The notes under the pieces were generated by a model. The model searched no databases. It was not told the DNA's origin and saw only the letters and a list, made by a program, of their open reading frames with translations. A program made the translations under genes and the position numbers. Below are positions 40,929 through 49,983 of a stretch of DNA of 64,000 bases, one piece after another (position 1 is the first letter of the stretch; every line of letters starts with the position of its first letter). The DNA is taken from positions 1-64,000 of the forward strand of contig DATHRK010000006.1 in NCBI GenBank assembly GCA_035465395.1, given 5' to 3'. Origin of the DNA: DATHRK01 sp035465395. Its GTDB lineage: Bacteria; Gemmatimonadota; Gemmatimonadetes; Longimicrobiales; RSA9.

Positions 40929-43324
40929 CGGAACTCCGCCACCGTCACGCCCGCGCCGCCTTCGCCCACACCGCCGGGTCGGGCGGTCACCACCCGACGG
41001 TCCGCGGCGAGCAGCTCCGCGACGACGTCGCGCAGGATGCCGTGCCCCTTGCCGTGGATGACGCGAAGCGAGCCCAGGTCGGCCACCACCGCGGCGTCCA
41101 GCGCCGGGTGCAGCCGGGAAGCAACCTCCTCGGCGCGCAGGCCGCGCAGATCCACCTCCGAGGAGGCTTCGATGTCTGGCGGGGGCGGTCTCGGGGCCGG
41201 GCGCCCTTCCGGCGCGGTGTCAGCGGGCGAGCGGTCTGGGTCCAGCTCGGCTGCCGAAAGCCGCAGACGCACGCCGCGGACCTCCACCACGGCCTCGCCG
41301 TCGCGGAGCTCCGCCAGCACCCCGCGAGCGCCGGTCGCGCGCACCCGCACCGCGTCGCCCTGCCGCAGGGTGCGGGCGTCGCGCTCGGGTTCCGGCGTGG
41401 CACGCCGGACCCGCTCGGAGCGCGCCGCGTGATCCCGCGCCGCCGCCTCCACGCGCCCCCGCGCCTGGCTGGCGGCGTCCTCGATCGATCCGGCTCCGGC
41501 TCGCCGGACCTCAGCGATGGCGGCGTCCACCTCCGCGCGCGCCTCGAGGAGCATCTGCCGGGCGCCTTCCGTAGCGGCGACCTCGACCTCGCGCTCGCGC
41601 AGCTCGACCGCCCTCTCGCGAGCGGCGACCTCTTCCTCACGGGCGCGCGCCCGCTCTGCGCGCTGCTCGGCCTCGCGGAGCGCGGCCTCGGCCGCCCGTC
41701 CCTTCCGCTCCAGGTCGGCGAGCAGTCGCTCCGCTTCGCGCTCCGCGTCGGGCATCAGCTCCTCACCCCGCGCGACGAGGTCCTCGGGCAGGCCCAGGCG
41801 GCGGGCGATCGCGAGCCCGTAGCTGCGTCCCGGCACGCCCTTCCGGAGCCGGTAGGTGGGGGCAAGCGCCGCGGCGTCGAACTCCATGGAGGCGTTCTCG
41901 ACGCCGGCCTCCTCGCCCGCCAGCCGCTTGAGGGCCCCGAGGTGCGTGCTCGCCACCGTGGTGACGCCAGCGCGCGTCAGTGACTCCAGAATCGCGCGCG
42001 CCAGCGCAGCTCCTTCGGCCGGATCGGTGCCGCTGCCGAGCTCATCGATGAGGACGAGAGCGCCGGGATGCGCGGCCTCCAACAGCTGCCGGAGGTTGCG
42101 GAGGTGGGCGGAAAACGTCGACAGGCTCGCCTCGATCGACTGCTCGTCGCCGATGTCGGCGAAGAAGCCGCGAAAGACGCGCAGCTGCGTGCCGGCCCGC
42201 AGCGGGCCGACGACGCCGGCCTGGTGCAACGCGGCCAACAGGCCGATCGCCTTGAGAAGCACCGTCTTGCCGCCGGTGTTCGGCCCGGACACCACGAGCG
42301 TCGCCTCGTCGGGCCCCAGCTCCAGGTCGAACGGCACCGGCTCGGGCCCTTCGGCGTGGAGGAGCGGGTGCGAGCCTCCGACGATGCGCAGCCGGGGCCC
42401 GTCGGCCGGCGCGATCGTCGGAGGCTCGGCGCCGACGGAGAGAGCGTAGCGAGCCCGACCGACCAGCGAGTCCAGGCCGATGAGGGCGTCCAGCGAGGCC
42501 CGCAGCTCGGGCACGGCCGGGCGGACCGCGTCGCTCAACTCGGCGAGGATGCGCCGGACCTCCCGGGTCTCCGCTCTCTCCAGCTCCCGCACCCGGTTCA
42601 TCAGCTCGATGCCCACCGGGGGCTCCACGAACAGCGTGTTTCCGGAAGCCGACTCGTCGTGGACCAGCCCCCCGACCACGCTGCGTCCCTCGCGGCGGAT
42701 CGCAATGACGTAGCGGCCGTCCCTCACCGACACCGACGCGTCCGGCACGCGGACGCGCTCCGGGAGGCCCGCGGCGTAGCGCTCCAGCTCGCGGACGATG
42801 CGGGAGCGGGCCTGCTCCAGCTCGCCGCGGAGGTCGCGCAGCGCCCGCGACGCGCCGTCGCGCACCGCGCCGTCCTCGTCGATGGCGGTGTCGATGCGTT
42901 TCCGGAGGGCGTCGTCGGTGTGCAGGCGCTCGCGGAACTCGCGCAGCGGAGATGCCTCGTCCAGGGCGTCGAGCTGCGCCGACGCCGACCGGCTGGCCTC
43001 CAGCAGGCGGGAGATCACGACGAGGCCGGCTCCCGCGAGCACCGAGCCGACGGCGGACGCCGCCTTCAGCGGCTGGCGGGCGTCGGGCACGGCGGTCGGC
43101 ATCCACGCGGGCTCGTCCGCCAGCAGCTGGTGCATGGCCGCGACGCGGGCCATCTCCTCGACGACCGTCGGCTCGTCGTAGGCAGGTCGCAGGGCCCGGA
43201 TGGCCTCGGCTCCGAGCGGCGACGCGGCGTGCGCGGCGACCAGGGCCAGCGCGTCGTCCAGGCCGAGCACGGCGAGGGCGTGCGCGGCGGCGCGCTCCGC
43301 GGGATCGCGCGCCGCCCCCTTCAC
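40925..43324 (-). CDS. mutS2: Endonuclease MutS2
   Basis: 799 residues. Core domain with ALGVLGL-type start, clamp/lever helices, then ATPase: Walker A GPNTGGKTVLLKAIGL, Walker B LVLIDELGSGTDPAEGAAL, and the THLG box. A long helical region leads to a C-terminal Smr nuclease domain with VDLRGLRAEEVASRL and VIHGKGHGIL. It lacks the mismatch-binding domain I, as expected for MutS2. In other bacteria it acts on recombination intermediates or rescues collided ribosomes. GTG 43324 overlaps yqeY; dnaG follows directly. Confidence 0.96.
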   Translation of the reverse strand: MKGAARDPAERAAAHALAVLGLDDALALVAAHAASPLGAEAIRALRPAYDEPTVVEEMARVAAMHQLLADEPAWMPTAVPDARQPLKAASAVGSVLAGAGLVVISRLLEASRSASAQLDALDEASPLREFRERLHTDDALRKRIDTAIDEDGAVRDGASRALRDLRGELEQARSRIVRELERYAAGLPERVRVPDASVSVRDGRYVIAIRREGRSVVGGLVHDESASGNTLFVEPPVGIELMNRVRELERAETREVRRILAELSDAVRPAVPELRASLDALIGLDSLVGRARYALSVGAEPPTIAPADGPRLRIVGGSHPLLHAEGPEPVPFDLELGPDEATLVVSGPNTGGKTVLLKAIGLLAALHQAGVVGPLRAGTQLRVFRGFFADIGDEQSIEASLSTFSAHLRNLRQLLEAAHPGALVLIDELGSGTDPAEGAALARAILESLTRAGVTTVASTHLGALKRLAGEEAGVENASMEFDAAALAPTYRLRKGVPGRSYGLAIARRLGLPEDLVARGEELMPDAEREAERLLADLERKGRAAEAALREAEQRAERARAREEEVAARERAVELREREVEVAATEGARQMLLEARAEVDAAIAEVRRAGAGSIEDAASQARGRVEAAARDHAARSERVRRATPEPERDARTLRQGDAVRVRATGARGVLAELRDGEAVVEVRGVRLRLSAAELDPDRSPADTAPEGRPAPRPPPPDIEASSEVDLRGLRAEEVASRLHPALDAAVVADLGSLRVIHGKGHGILRDVVAELLAADRRVVTARPGGVGEGGAGVTVAEFR

Positions 43325-43764
43325 CCCTCGTCCAGGGCTTCCCGGGCCAGCCGGTTCGCCTCCCTGCCTTCGAAACGTCCTCGAATCCGGGGCATCAGCG
43401 AGCGCATGACCGCCCCCAGGTCGGCCGCGCCGGCGTCGACGGCCTCTCGCGCCATGGCGCGCACCTCCGCCTCACCGAGTGGCTCGGGGAGATAGCCGCG
43501 CAGGATCTCGGCCTCGGCATCTTCCCGATCGGCCAGCTCGGTGCGACCCGCCTCGCGCATCTGGTGGGCCGCCTCCTCGCGCTTCTTCACGGCCGTCCCG
43601 ATGACGGCCCGGGTCTCGTCGTCGTCCAGCGCGCGGCCCAGCTCGATCTCCCGGTTGCGGGCCTCCGAGAGGGTCGTGCCGAGCACCAACGTCCGTTCTT
43701 TTGCGCGCGCACGACGAGCCGCGTTCAGATCGGCCCGCAAGGTCTCCAGCAGCGTGTCGGCCAT
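43321..43764 (-). CDS. GatB/YqeY domain-containing protein
   Basis: 147 residues, the free-standing YqeY family: LRADLNAARRARAKERTLVLGTTLSEARN, VIGTAVKKREEAA, YLPEPLGEAEVRAMAREAVDAGA, and GAVMRSLMPRIRGRFEGREANRLAREAL. It resembles the C-terminal tRNA-binding tail of GatB but acts alone; function not established. The gene is coupled to mutS2 by GTGA overlap and lies 8 nt after the HIT gene stop. Confidence 0.93.
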   Translation of the reverse strand: MADTLLETLRADLNAARRARAKERTLVLGTTLSEARNREIELGRALDDDETRAVIGTAVKKREEAAHQMREAGRTELADREDAEAEILRGYLPEPLGEAEVRAMAREAVDAGAADLGAVMRSLMPRIRGRFEGREANRLAREALDEG

Positions 43765-43772
43765 CCGTCGCG

Positions 43773-44120
43773 TCAGCCGGGGGGCCAGCCGAGCTCGCGG
43801 CCGCCCAGGAGGTGAATGTGCAGGTGGGGCACCGTCTGCCCCGCCGCTGGACCCGTGTTGATGACCAGGCGGTAGCCGTCGTCGGTCAGGCCCTCCGCTC
43901 GCGCGACATCGCGCGCGACCTCGACCATGTTCCCGACCGTGGCCGCATCCGCATCCGTCAGGTGGTCGACGGAAGCGATGTGGTCGCGGGGAATGATCAG
44001 CACGTGGACGGGCGCCTTCGGCGCGATGTCGCGGAAGGCCACGACCCGGTCATCGGCGTGGACGACGTCCGCGTCGATCGCGCCGGCGGCGACGCCACAG
44101 AATACACACGCTTCGTTCAT
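43773..44120 (-). CDS. HIT family nucleotide-binding hydrolase
   Basis: 115-residue HINT-type protein. CVFCGVAAGAI near the start (Zn Cys pair), VHVLIIPRDHIASV, and the active-site triad HLHIHLLGG at about 99-107. These enzymes hydrolyse nucleoside phosphoramidates such as AMP-lysine. ATG 44120 opens the protein; frames running further upstream on this strand are non-coding. First gene of the HIT-yqeY-mutS2-dnaG run. Confidence 0.95.
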   Translation of the reverse strand: MNEACVFCGVAAGAIDADVVHADDRVVAFRDIAPKAPVHVLIIPRDHIASVDHLTDADAATVGNMVEVARDVARAEGLTDDGYRLVINTGPAAGQTVPHLHIHLLGGRELGWPPG

Positions 44121-44338
44121 CGCCTCACTTCCCCAGGATTCCCGACATCGCGACCGATCCGACTCTCGAGGAACGCCCGTCTCCACCCGCCCCGCAGGAA
44201 AGCTGCCGAAGCGGCCGGCGCACAGCAACAGCCGGACGGGACGCCGATCCGCCACCGCGAGGGTCCTCGGTCCCGGGCGGCCATGGCAACGCGCGGACCC
44301 GAGGCCCATGCTCTGGCTCGATAGACGGAGGAGACCCG
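44121..44338. other. Divergent intergenic region between HIT and the plus-strand gene
   Basis: 218 bp. It should hold promoters for the HIT-yqeY-mutS2-dnaG run (minus) and the hypothetical gene (plus). A GGAGGAGA ribosome binding site for the latter is at 44325-44332. I could not pick out a reliable -35/-10 pair. Confidence 0.35.
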
Positions 44339-44839
44339 ATGCTCGGACCGCAATTCCTGCAAGGCGTACGCAGCGTCGCTCGCCGGTCGGGCCAGATCGC
44401 GCCGGTGCTCGCCGAGGCGTGGCCCGAAATTGCCGGCGAGGGGCCGCACGTCCCCGCCGCGCCCCGTCCCGGTGCTCTGGCCGCGACCGCGGGAGACCGG
44501 CTTCTCGTGCTGCGCGCCGCCCCCGTCGCCTGGGAACGCCACCCGACGCTCGCCGGCGACCCCGGACTGATCGCGGTCCTGCGGGAGGCCGCCACGCCCC
44601 CCGCGCTGCTGCTGGCGCTGCCGCCGGACGCGGACCCCGGGGACGCACCGACGCCGCTGGAGACGCTGCGGCGCGCGCTGGCGCACGGCCTCGCCCATCT
44701 CTGGCGCGACCCCGAGGCCGACGACGCCCAGCGCCGCGAGATCGTGAGCGCTGCACGCGCCGCGAATCGGCTGGGCGTCCGCCTCCGCGCGGCTGCGGGA
44801 GCGGGCGCCGCGATCAGCGTCCCGGATGCTGGACCTTGA
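44339..44839 (+). CDS. Hypothetical protein
   Basis: 166 residues, Ala/Pro/Arg-rich, no family recognised. Residues 1-60 contain a segment with GQIAPVLAEAWPEIAGEGPH; residues 70-120 are Pro/Leu-rich; the last 50 residues form a probable helix (LRRALAHGLAHLWRDPEADD). No signal peptide and no Cys. It is the only plus-strand gene in 50 kb, but the GGAGGAGA site 6 nt before ATG 44339 and strong third-position GC support it as a real gene. Its last 26 bp overlap the convergent aquaporin stop region. Confidence 0.6.
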   Translation: MLGPQFLQGVRSVARRSGQIAPVLAEAWPEIAGEGPHVPAAPRPGALAATAGDRLLVLRAAPVAWERHPTLAGDPGLIAVLREAATPPALLLALPPDADPGDAPTPLETLRRALAHGLAHLWRDPEADDAQRREIVSAARAANRLGVRLRAAAGAGAAISVPDAGP

Positions 44840-45449
44840 AGGCGGCCGCGGCCACGGCTCCTCCGAGGAGCGGCGCGGCCAAATACAGCCACATGTCGGC
44901 CAGGCCCCCGTTCGCGGTGGCGGCGCGCCAGGCGATCGGACCGACCGCGACGGCGGGGTTGAACGCGCCACCCGAAATCGGACCCGCCGCGATCGCACCG
45001 ACCAGGACGGTGAAGCCGATCGCGAGGCCGTAGTACGAGTTCCCGGTGGTTTCGTCGCTCGTCGCGACGTTCAGCACCACCAGAGCGAGGGCGAACGTGA
45101 ACAGGAACTCCAGAAGGAACGCCGCCAGGGGCGCCGCCTCCGGCGCCGGCGCGGGCGCCACCGCGACGCCGACGGCCGTCGCGGCCACGGCAGCCGCTGC
45201 CAGCCCCGCGAGGAGCTGGACCGCCCAGTAGCCGGCCACCCAGCGCGTCTCGATCCCTCCGCGCAGCCAGACGGCCAGGGTCACCGCCGGGTTGTAGTGG
45301 GCGCCCGAGATGTGGCCGCCCATGTAGACCATCACCATCAGCGCGGACCCGATCGCCAGGGCCGCCAGGGCGGTGCCGCTGGCGACCGTCAGGCCGATGG
45401 TCAGGACGAGAAAGAACGTCCCCAGAAACTCCGTCAGGTACTGGCGCAT
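44814..45449 (-). CDS. Aquaporin/MIP-family channel
   Basis: 211 residues, six helices and two half-helices. The first NPA is at residues 53-55 (SGAHYNPAVT), the second at 164-166 (GGAFNPAVA). The second motif is normally NPAR; here the Arg of the selectivity filter is replaced by Val, so the pore should be less like a classical water channel and may pass other small solutes. Neighbours do not reveal the substrate. Follows prmA by 12 nt. Confidence 0.92.
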   Translation of the reverse strand: MRQYLTEFLGTFFLVLTIGLTVASGTALAALAIGSALMVMVYMGGHISGAHYNPAVTLAVWLRGGIETRWVAGYWAVQLLAGLAAAAVAATAVGVAVAPAPAPEAAPLAAFLLEFLFTFALALVVLNVATSDETTGNSYYGLAIGFTVLVGAIAAGPISGGAFNPAVAVGPIAWRAATANGGLADMWLYLAAPLLGGAVAAAAFKVQHPGR

Positions 45450-45461
45450 GCAGCCTCCTCT

Positions 45462-46364
45462 TCAGGGGTGTGCGACCGTCCGGCCCGGTCCGTCCGCTAC
45501 CGCTTCCAGCCGCGCGCTCCACCAGCCGTCCTCCAGATCCTCGGACGCCGCGGCGAGTCCAGCGGCGTCCGCAGCGGTCAGGAAATCTGCGGCTTCTTCC
45601 TCCAGGATGCCGGCGACGATGAGGGCTCCGGCGGGAGAGAGCCCGGTACGCAGCGCCGGGAGCAGGGGCGCGAGGACGCCGCTGAGGATGTTGGCGACGA
45701 TCACATCGAAGGGCCCGGCCTCCGCGAGGAAACCACCGTCGACGTCCCGCACCGCCGCGCGCACGACGCCGTCGACGCCGTTCGCGGACGCGTTGGCACG
45801 GGTCACGTCCACCGCGGTCGGATCCAGGTCCACCGCCGTGACGAGCCGAGCACCGAGGCGGGCGGCGGCGATCGCCAGGACGCCACTGCCCGTGCCGGCG
45901 TCGAGGACGTGCGAGCCCGGCCGGACGGCCGACTCGAGGTGGCGTAGAGCGCCACGGGTAGTGGCGTGCTCCCCCGTCCCGAATGCCATACCGGGCTCGA
46001 TGGCAATCGTGAGGTCGCCGGGAGCCCGATCGGGGACGTTCCATGGCGGGTGGAGCAGGAAGCGTCGGCCGACCCGACGGGGGCGCAGTCCCGCCTTCCA
46101 CTCCGCCGCCCAGTCGCGGTCCTCCTCGACCGTCCAGTCGATCCGCAGGCCAGCAGCGCAACCGGCCCTCAGGAGGCACGCGCGCACCGAGTCGACGGCC
46201 CCGCCGACATCCCCATCGGCGAGGGGCAGGTGGGTCACGAGGGCCTCGGCGGACTCCTGGACGGCCGCGCCGCCGGCTGCGATGAGCGCCTCGGAGACCA
46301 GCGCCGGATCCGCGCCGACCGGTTTCGGAACGCGCACGCAGAGCCATGCGGCCGGGGTCAGCAT
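45462..46364 (-). CDS. prmA: Ribosomal protein L11 methyltransferase
   Basis: 300 residues. A ferredoxin-like N-terminal L11-binding domain with DRDWAAEWKAGLRPRRVGRRF is followed by the SAM domain: EPGMAFGTGEHATTRGALRHLE, VLDAGTGSGVLAIAAARLGA, VDLDPTAVD, and VIVANILSGVLAPLLPAL (NIL motif at the active site). Length is normal. The dnaJ-prmA order is common in bacteria. Confidence 0.94.
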   Translation of the reverse strand: MLTPAAWLCVRVPKPVGADPALVSEALIAAGGAAVQESAEALVTHLPLADGDVGGAVDSVRACLLRAGCAAGLRIDWTVEEDRDWAAEWKAGLRPRRVGRRFLLHPPWNVPDRAPGDLTIAIEPGMAFGTGEHATTRGALRHLESAVRPGSHVLDAGTGSGVLAIAAARLGARLVTAVDLDPTAVDVTRANASANGVDGVVRAAVRDVDGGFLAEAGPFDVIVANILSGVLAPLLPALRTGLSPAGALIVAGILEEEAADFLTAADAAGLAAASEDLEDGWWSARLEAVADGPGRTVAHP

Positions 46365-46410
46365 GCCTCCCTGCCGAGGTGGGCGCGCAGGCCTTCGGGC
46401 CGCGACCCCG

Positions 46411-47556
46411 TCACGCGGTGAACGCCTCCTTCACCCGGCTCCAGAACCCCTTGCCGTCCCCTCCCGGCTCGCGCACCGGCGGGTCCGCCTCCACCGCCGC
46501 GAGCGCCTCCAGGGCGTCTCGTTGCTCGGCCGAGAGATCGGTGGGAGTCCAGACCAGCACGCGCACGATCTCATCACCCCGTCCCCCACCGCGCAGCCGC
46601 GGGAGGCCTCGGCCCCGCATCCGCAGCAGGCTGCCCGACTGCACCCCCGGCGGGACCTTGAGCCGGGCGGTGCCCTCGACGGTCGGAACGTCGACTTCCG
46701 CGCCGAGCGCCGCCTGCCCGAACGTCACGCGAAGCTCGTGAAAGATGTCGGCGCCGTCGCGGCGAAACCGGGGATCCTCCGCGACGTCCATGACCACGAG
46801 GACGTCCCCTGTGGGGGCCCCGCGGCGCCCCGTGTTGCCCTGACCCCGGATCGTGATGTAGTCGCCGGTGGACACGCCGGGCGGCACGTCGACCTCGAGC
46901 GTCTTCTCGCCCTCGGCAGTGCCCGACCCGCCGCACGAGGGACACGGGTTGGCGATCCGGCGGCCCTCGCCGTCGCACCGCGGACACGGGCCCAGCGTGA
47001 CGATCTGCCCCAGCAGGGAGCGCTGCATGCGCCGCACTTCCCCCGTCCCTCCGCACGCCTCGCAGATGGTGGAACCGGCGCCCTCGGCCGCGCCCGAACC
47101 CTCGCAGGTCGAGCAGGCCTCGAGCCGTCGCACCTTGATGGTCTTCTTCACGCCGGAGGCGACTTCGGCCAGCGTGATGGGGAGCCGCACCCGCAGATCG
47201 GCACCCCGCTGGGAGCGACGGCGGCCGCCCTGCGCCCCCGCGAACATGTCGCCGAGCCCGAACCCGCCGAACTCGCGCATGAAGATCTCGAGGGCATCCG
47301 AGAAATCGAAGCCGGAGAATCCCGCGCCTCCCGCGCCTCGCACGCCGGCGTGCCCGTAGCGATCGTAGGCGGCCCGCTTCTCGGCATCGCGCAGGACCTC
47401 GTAGGCCTCTGTCGCCTCCTTGAAGCGCGCCTCCGCCTCGGCGTCTCCGGGATTCCGATCCGGATGGTACTGCAGCGCCAGCTGACGGTAGGCCTTCTTC
47501 ACCTCATCGGCGCCGGCGCTCCGCTCCACGCCGAGGATCTCGTAGTAGTCGCGCAT
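46411..47556 (-). CDS. dnaJ: Chaperone DnaJ
   Basis: 381 residues, class I Hsp40. J domain 1-70 with DYYEILGVERSAGADEVKKA and the HPD of QYHPDRNPG; Gly/Phe-rich linker (GAGGAGFSGFDFSDAL); zinc domain with four CxxCxGxG units (CSTCEGSG, CEACGGTG, CPRCDGEG, CPSCGGSG); two beta-sandwich substrate domains. ATG 47556 lies 4 nt after the hrcA stop. grpE and dnaK are not in the window. Confidence 0.96.
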   Translation of the reverse strand: MRDYYEILGVERSAGADEVKKAYRQLALQYHPDRNPGDAEAEARFKEATEAYEVLRDAEKRAAYDRYGHAGVRGAGGAGFSGFDFSDALEIFMREFGGFGLGDMFAGAQGGRRRSQRGADLRVRLPITLAEVASGVKKTIKVRRLEACSTCEGSGAAEGAGSTICEACGGTGEVRRMQRSLLGQIVTLGPCPRCDGEGRRIANPCPSCGGSGTAEGEKTLEVDVPPGVSTGDYITIRGQGNTGRRGAPTGDVLVVMDVAEDPRFRRDGADIFHELRVTFGQAALGAEVDVPTVEGTARLKVPPGVQSGSLLRMRGRGLPRLRGGGRGDEIVRVLVWTPTDLSAEQRDALEALAAVEADPPVREPGGDGKGFWSRVKEAFTA

Positions 47557-47560
47557 CGCC

Positions 47561-48646
47561 TTACTGCCTCGAGAAGCGCGGGCCGTCACCGCTCGCGCCG
47601 TACAGGGTCGAGAGGAGGCCGCTGGTCTGCTCGACGATCGCCACGACCTTCTCGTACGGCATGCGGGTCGGCCCGATGACCCCGATCACGCCTGCGACGC
47701 CGTCGGCCTCGTACGGCGAGCTGACGACCGTGAACGAACTGAGCTCGGGGCGCTCGTGCTCGCTGCCGATCGTCACCCGCAGCGTGCTCCCGGAGTTCGT
47801 GCCCGACAGGACCGTGGCCAGGAGGTCGCGCTGCTCGGTGAGCTCGATCAGGCTTTTCAGCTCATCCTCATTCGAGAATTCGGGCTGTCGGGCCAGGACG
47901 CTGGTCCGGCCGAGGTGCAGGAGCGAGGCGGCGCCGGCCGGCGCGGAGAACAGCTCGTCGGCGGACTGGACGAAGATGTTGAGCAGCTCCGAAGCCGCGA
48001 GGTCGTCGGACGGCACCGAGTCGCGCAACCGCTCGGGCAGGGTCGCGCGGATCTCCGCCAGGGTGCGGCCCGCGAGGCGCTCGTTGAGGATCCCCGCGAC
48101 GACTTCGACGGCGTCCGGCACCACCTCGCCCCGCGCCTCGACGTAAACGGTCCGCGCCTGGCGCCCCGACAGGCTGAGCACGAGCACGAGGCGTCCCGAG
48201 GACAGCGGGAGCAACTCCAGGTGCTCCAGCACGGACTCGCCCAGGTCCGGCGACAAGGCGACGCCGAGCTCGCCTGTCAGCAGCCCCAGGGCGCTCGCGG
48301 TCCGCTGGAGCAGCAGCTCCAGTCCGCTTGCGGCGCCCGCCTCGGCGATCTCGGCAAGCAGGGCGCGCTCCTCGGTCGGGGTCATGGGCACGGGCTCCAT
48401 GACCACGTCCACGTAGAAACGGTAGGCCAGGTCGGTCGGCACGCGCCCCGCGGATGTGTGGGGGTGGTACAGGTAGCCCTTCGCCTCCAGGTCAGCCATC
48501 GTATTGCGGATCGTGGCCGGAGAGACTCCCAGATCGAAACGCCGCGCCAGGGCGCGGCTGCCGGCCGGCTCGGCGGTGCCGACGTACATGCGCACGACGG
48601 CTTCCAGGACCTGCCGTTCGCGCTGCGTGAGCTGCGCGTGACTCAC
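47561..48646 (-). CDS. hrcA: Heat-inducible transcription repressor HrcA
   Basis: 361 residues. Winged helix 1-75 (LTQRERQVLEAVVRMYVGTA, GVSPATIRNTMADLEAKGYL, HTSAGRVPTDLAYRFYVD), a central GAF-like dimerisation domain, and IGVIGPTRMPYEKVVAIVEQ at the C-terminus. It represses chaperone operons via CIRCE elements. GTG 48646 overlaps hemW as GTGA, leaving no room for a promoter or CIRCE directly upstream, and I saw no CIRCE sequence near it. Confidence 0.95.
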   Translation of the reverse strand: MSHAQLTQRERQVLEAVVRMYVGTAEPAGSRALARRFDLGVSPATIRNTMADLEAKGYLYHPHTSAGRVPTDLAYRFYVDVVMEPVPMTPTEERALLAEIAEAGAASGLELLLQRTASALGLLTGELGVALSPDLGESVLEHLELLPLSSGRLVLVLSLSGRQARTVYVEARGEVVPDAVEVVAGILNERLAGRTLAEIRATLPERLRDSVPSDDLAASELLNIFVQSADELFSAPAGAASLLHLGRTSVLARQPEFSNEDELKSLIELTEQRDLLATVLSGTNSGSTLRVTIGSEHERPELSSFTVVSSPYEADGVAGVIGVIGPTRMPYEKVVAIVEQTSGLLSTLYGASGDGPRFSRQ

Positions 48647-49875
48647 TCCGCGACTCCCCTCGCCATGGCCCTGCCGTGCGCCCGGGCCGATCCCGCGACG
48701 CCGTCGTAGTCCAGCGCCAGTCGGTCGAGCACCAACCAGCCCTCCGGCGTCAGTCGGAACCGGTCGCACTCGGGCGCGCGGACGCGGCTGAGCGCCGGGC
48801 GCCCGGCACCGGGGCCGGCATGCCCATCCCTACACCACTCGGCCAGCCCTTCGCTTACCCATGCTCGGGCCAGGTTGCGCTGTCCCGGCGTCCGCGGGGC
48901 GATGCCCCGGCGCGTGCGCAGGCCGAGCCAGACGCGTTCGAGCTCCCGTTCGCCCGCCTCGAGAATCTCCTCTTCGTCGACCGGGGTGCGGCCCGACTCG
49001 ACGGCGCTCCGGTACGCGCGCCAGTCGCGCAGGTTCCACCACCGCCGGGGCGCAAGAAAGCTGTGCGCGCCGGAGCCCAATCCGAGGTACGCGCTGCCAT
49101 CCCAGTAGGCCTCGTTGTGTACCGAGGATCGGCCCGGTCGGCAAAAGTTGGACACTTCGTAGTGCTCCCACCCGTCCTCGGCGAGCCTACGCGACGCGAG
49201 GCGGTACTCCTCGGCGTAGACTTCGGCCGGCGGCAGCGCTTCCCGACCCTCGTCGACGCGGCGTCGAAGGGGCGTGCCCTTCTCCGCGGTGAGTCCGTAA
49301 AGCGACAGGTGCGCGGGCCCCAGGGACAGCGCGGTGTCGAGGTCGGCTTCCCAATCCCGGTTCAGGCGTGCGGGCAGGCCGAAGATCAGATCGAGGCTTA
49401 CGTTGTCGATCCCCGCGTGGCGGGCCGCGTCGAGCGCGCGCGCCGGTCCCTCGGGCCCGTGTAGCCGCCCCATCCAGCGAAGCGCGTCCGCGTCGAAGGT
49501 CTGCGCGCCCAGGCTGATCCGATTCACTCCCGCGGCCGCCCAGCCGTGCGCGACCTCGCGGTCGAAGGACTCCGGGTTGGCCTCCGCGGTCCATTCGCTG
49601 ATCGACCCGAAGCTCACGAAGGGAGCCAGCGCGGCGGCCAGGGCGTCCATGGCGTGGGCTCCCAGCATGGACGGCGTGCCGCCCCCGACGTACAGCGTGC
49701 GCGGTCGGAGCGGCGGTGCGAGACGCTCCCTGGCGATCGCGTCGCGCAGTTCCAGCGCCACGACGCGCGCCCAATCGGCCGGATCGGCAGAGGACGCCAC
49801 CGTCACGGCGAAGTCGCAGTAGCCGCATCTGCGCCGGCAGAACGGCGCATGCACGTACAGAGCTCGGATGTCCAC
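48643..49875 (-). CDS. hemW: Radical SAM heme chaperone HemW
   Basis: 410 residues. CRRRCGYCDF at 13-22 carries the CxxxCxxC iron-sulphur motif. GGGTPSMLGAHAM, EANPESF, GVNRISLGAQTF, SLDLIFGLPAR, and the HemN-type C-terminal domain (YEVSNFCRPGRSSVHNEAYW, YLGLGSGAHSF) are all present. GTG 49875 was preferred as the family starts just before the LYVHAPFC strand. Genes hemW-hrcA-dnaJ-prmA-aquaporin form a continuous unit. Confidence 0.93.
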   Translation of the reverse strand: MDIRALYVHAPFCRRRCGYCDFAVTVASSADPADWARVVALELRDAIARERLAPPLRPRTLYVGGGTPSMLGAHAMDALAAALAPFVSFGSISEWTAEANPESFDREVAHGWAAAGVNRISLGAQTFDADALRWMGRLHGPEGPARALDAARHAGIDNVSLDLIFGLPARLNRDWEADLDTALSLGPAHLSLYGLTAEKGTPLRRRVDEGREALPPAEVYAEEYRLASRRLAEDGWEHYEVSNFCRPGRSSVHNEAYWDGSAYLGLGSGAHSFLAPRRWWNLRDWRAYRSAVESGRTPVDEEEILEAGERELERVWLGLRTRRGIAPRTPGQRNLARAWVSEGLAEWCRDGHAGPGAGRPALSRVRAPECDRFRLTPEGWLVLDRLALDYDGVAGSARAHGRAMARGVAE

Positions 49876-49983
49876 GGCACGCGCATACCCCGACGTCCCC
49901 GTACCGTTGCGCGTGGCCGGAACGAGGGGCACTCAGCCCGGCCGGGCCGTAAGTCGAGGAGCCGTGAAACGCGCCGCCTCCCC

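Noticed and set aside
49927..49935. GGCACTCAG as half a CIRCE operator near hemW
   Set aside because: The inverted GAGTGC partner at 9-bp spacing is absent.
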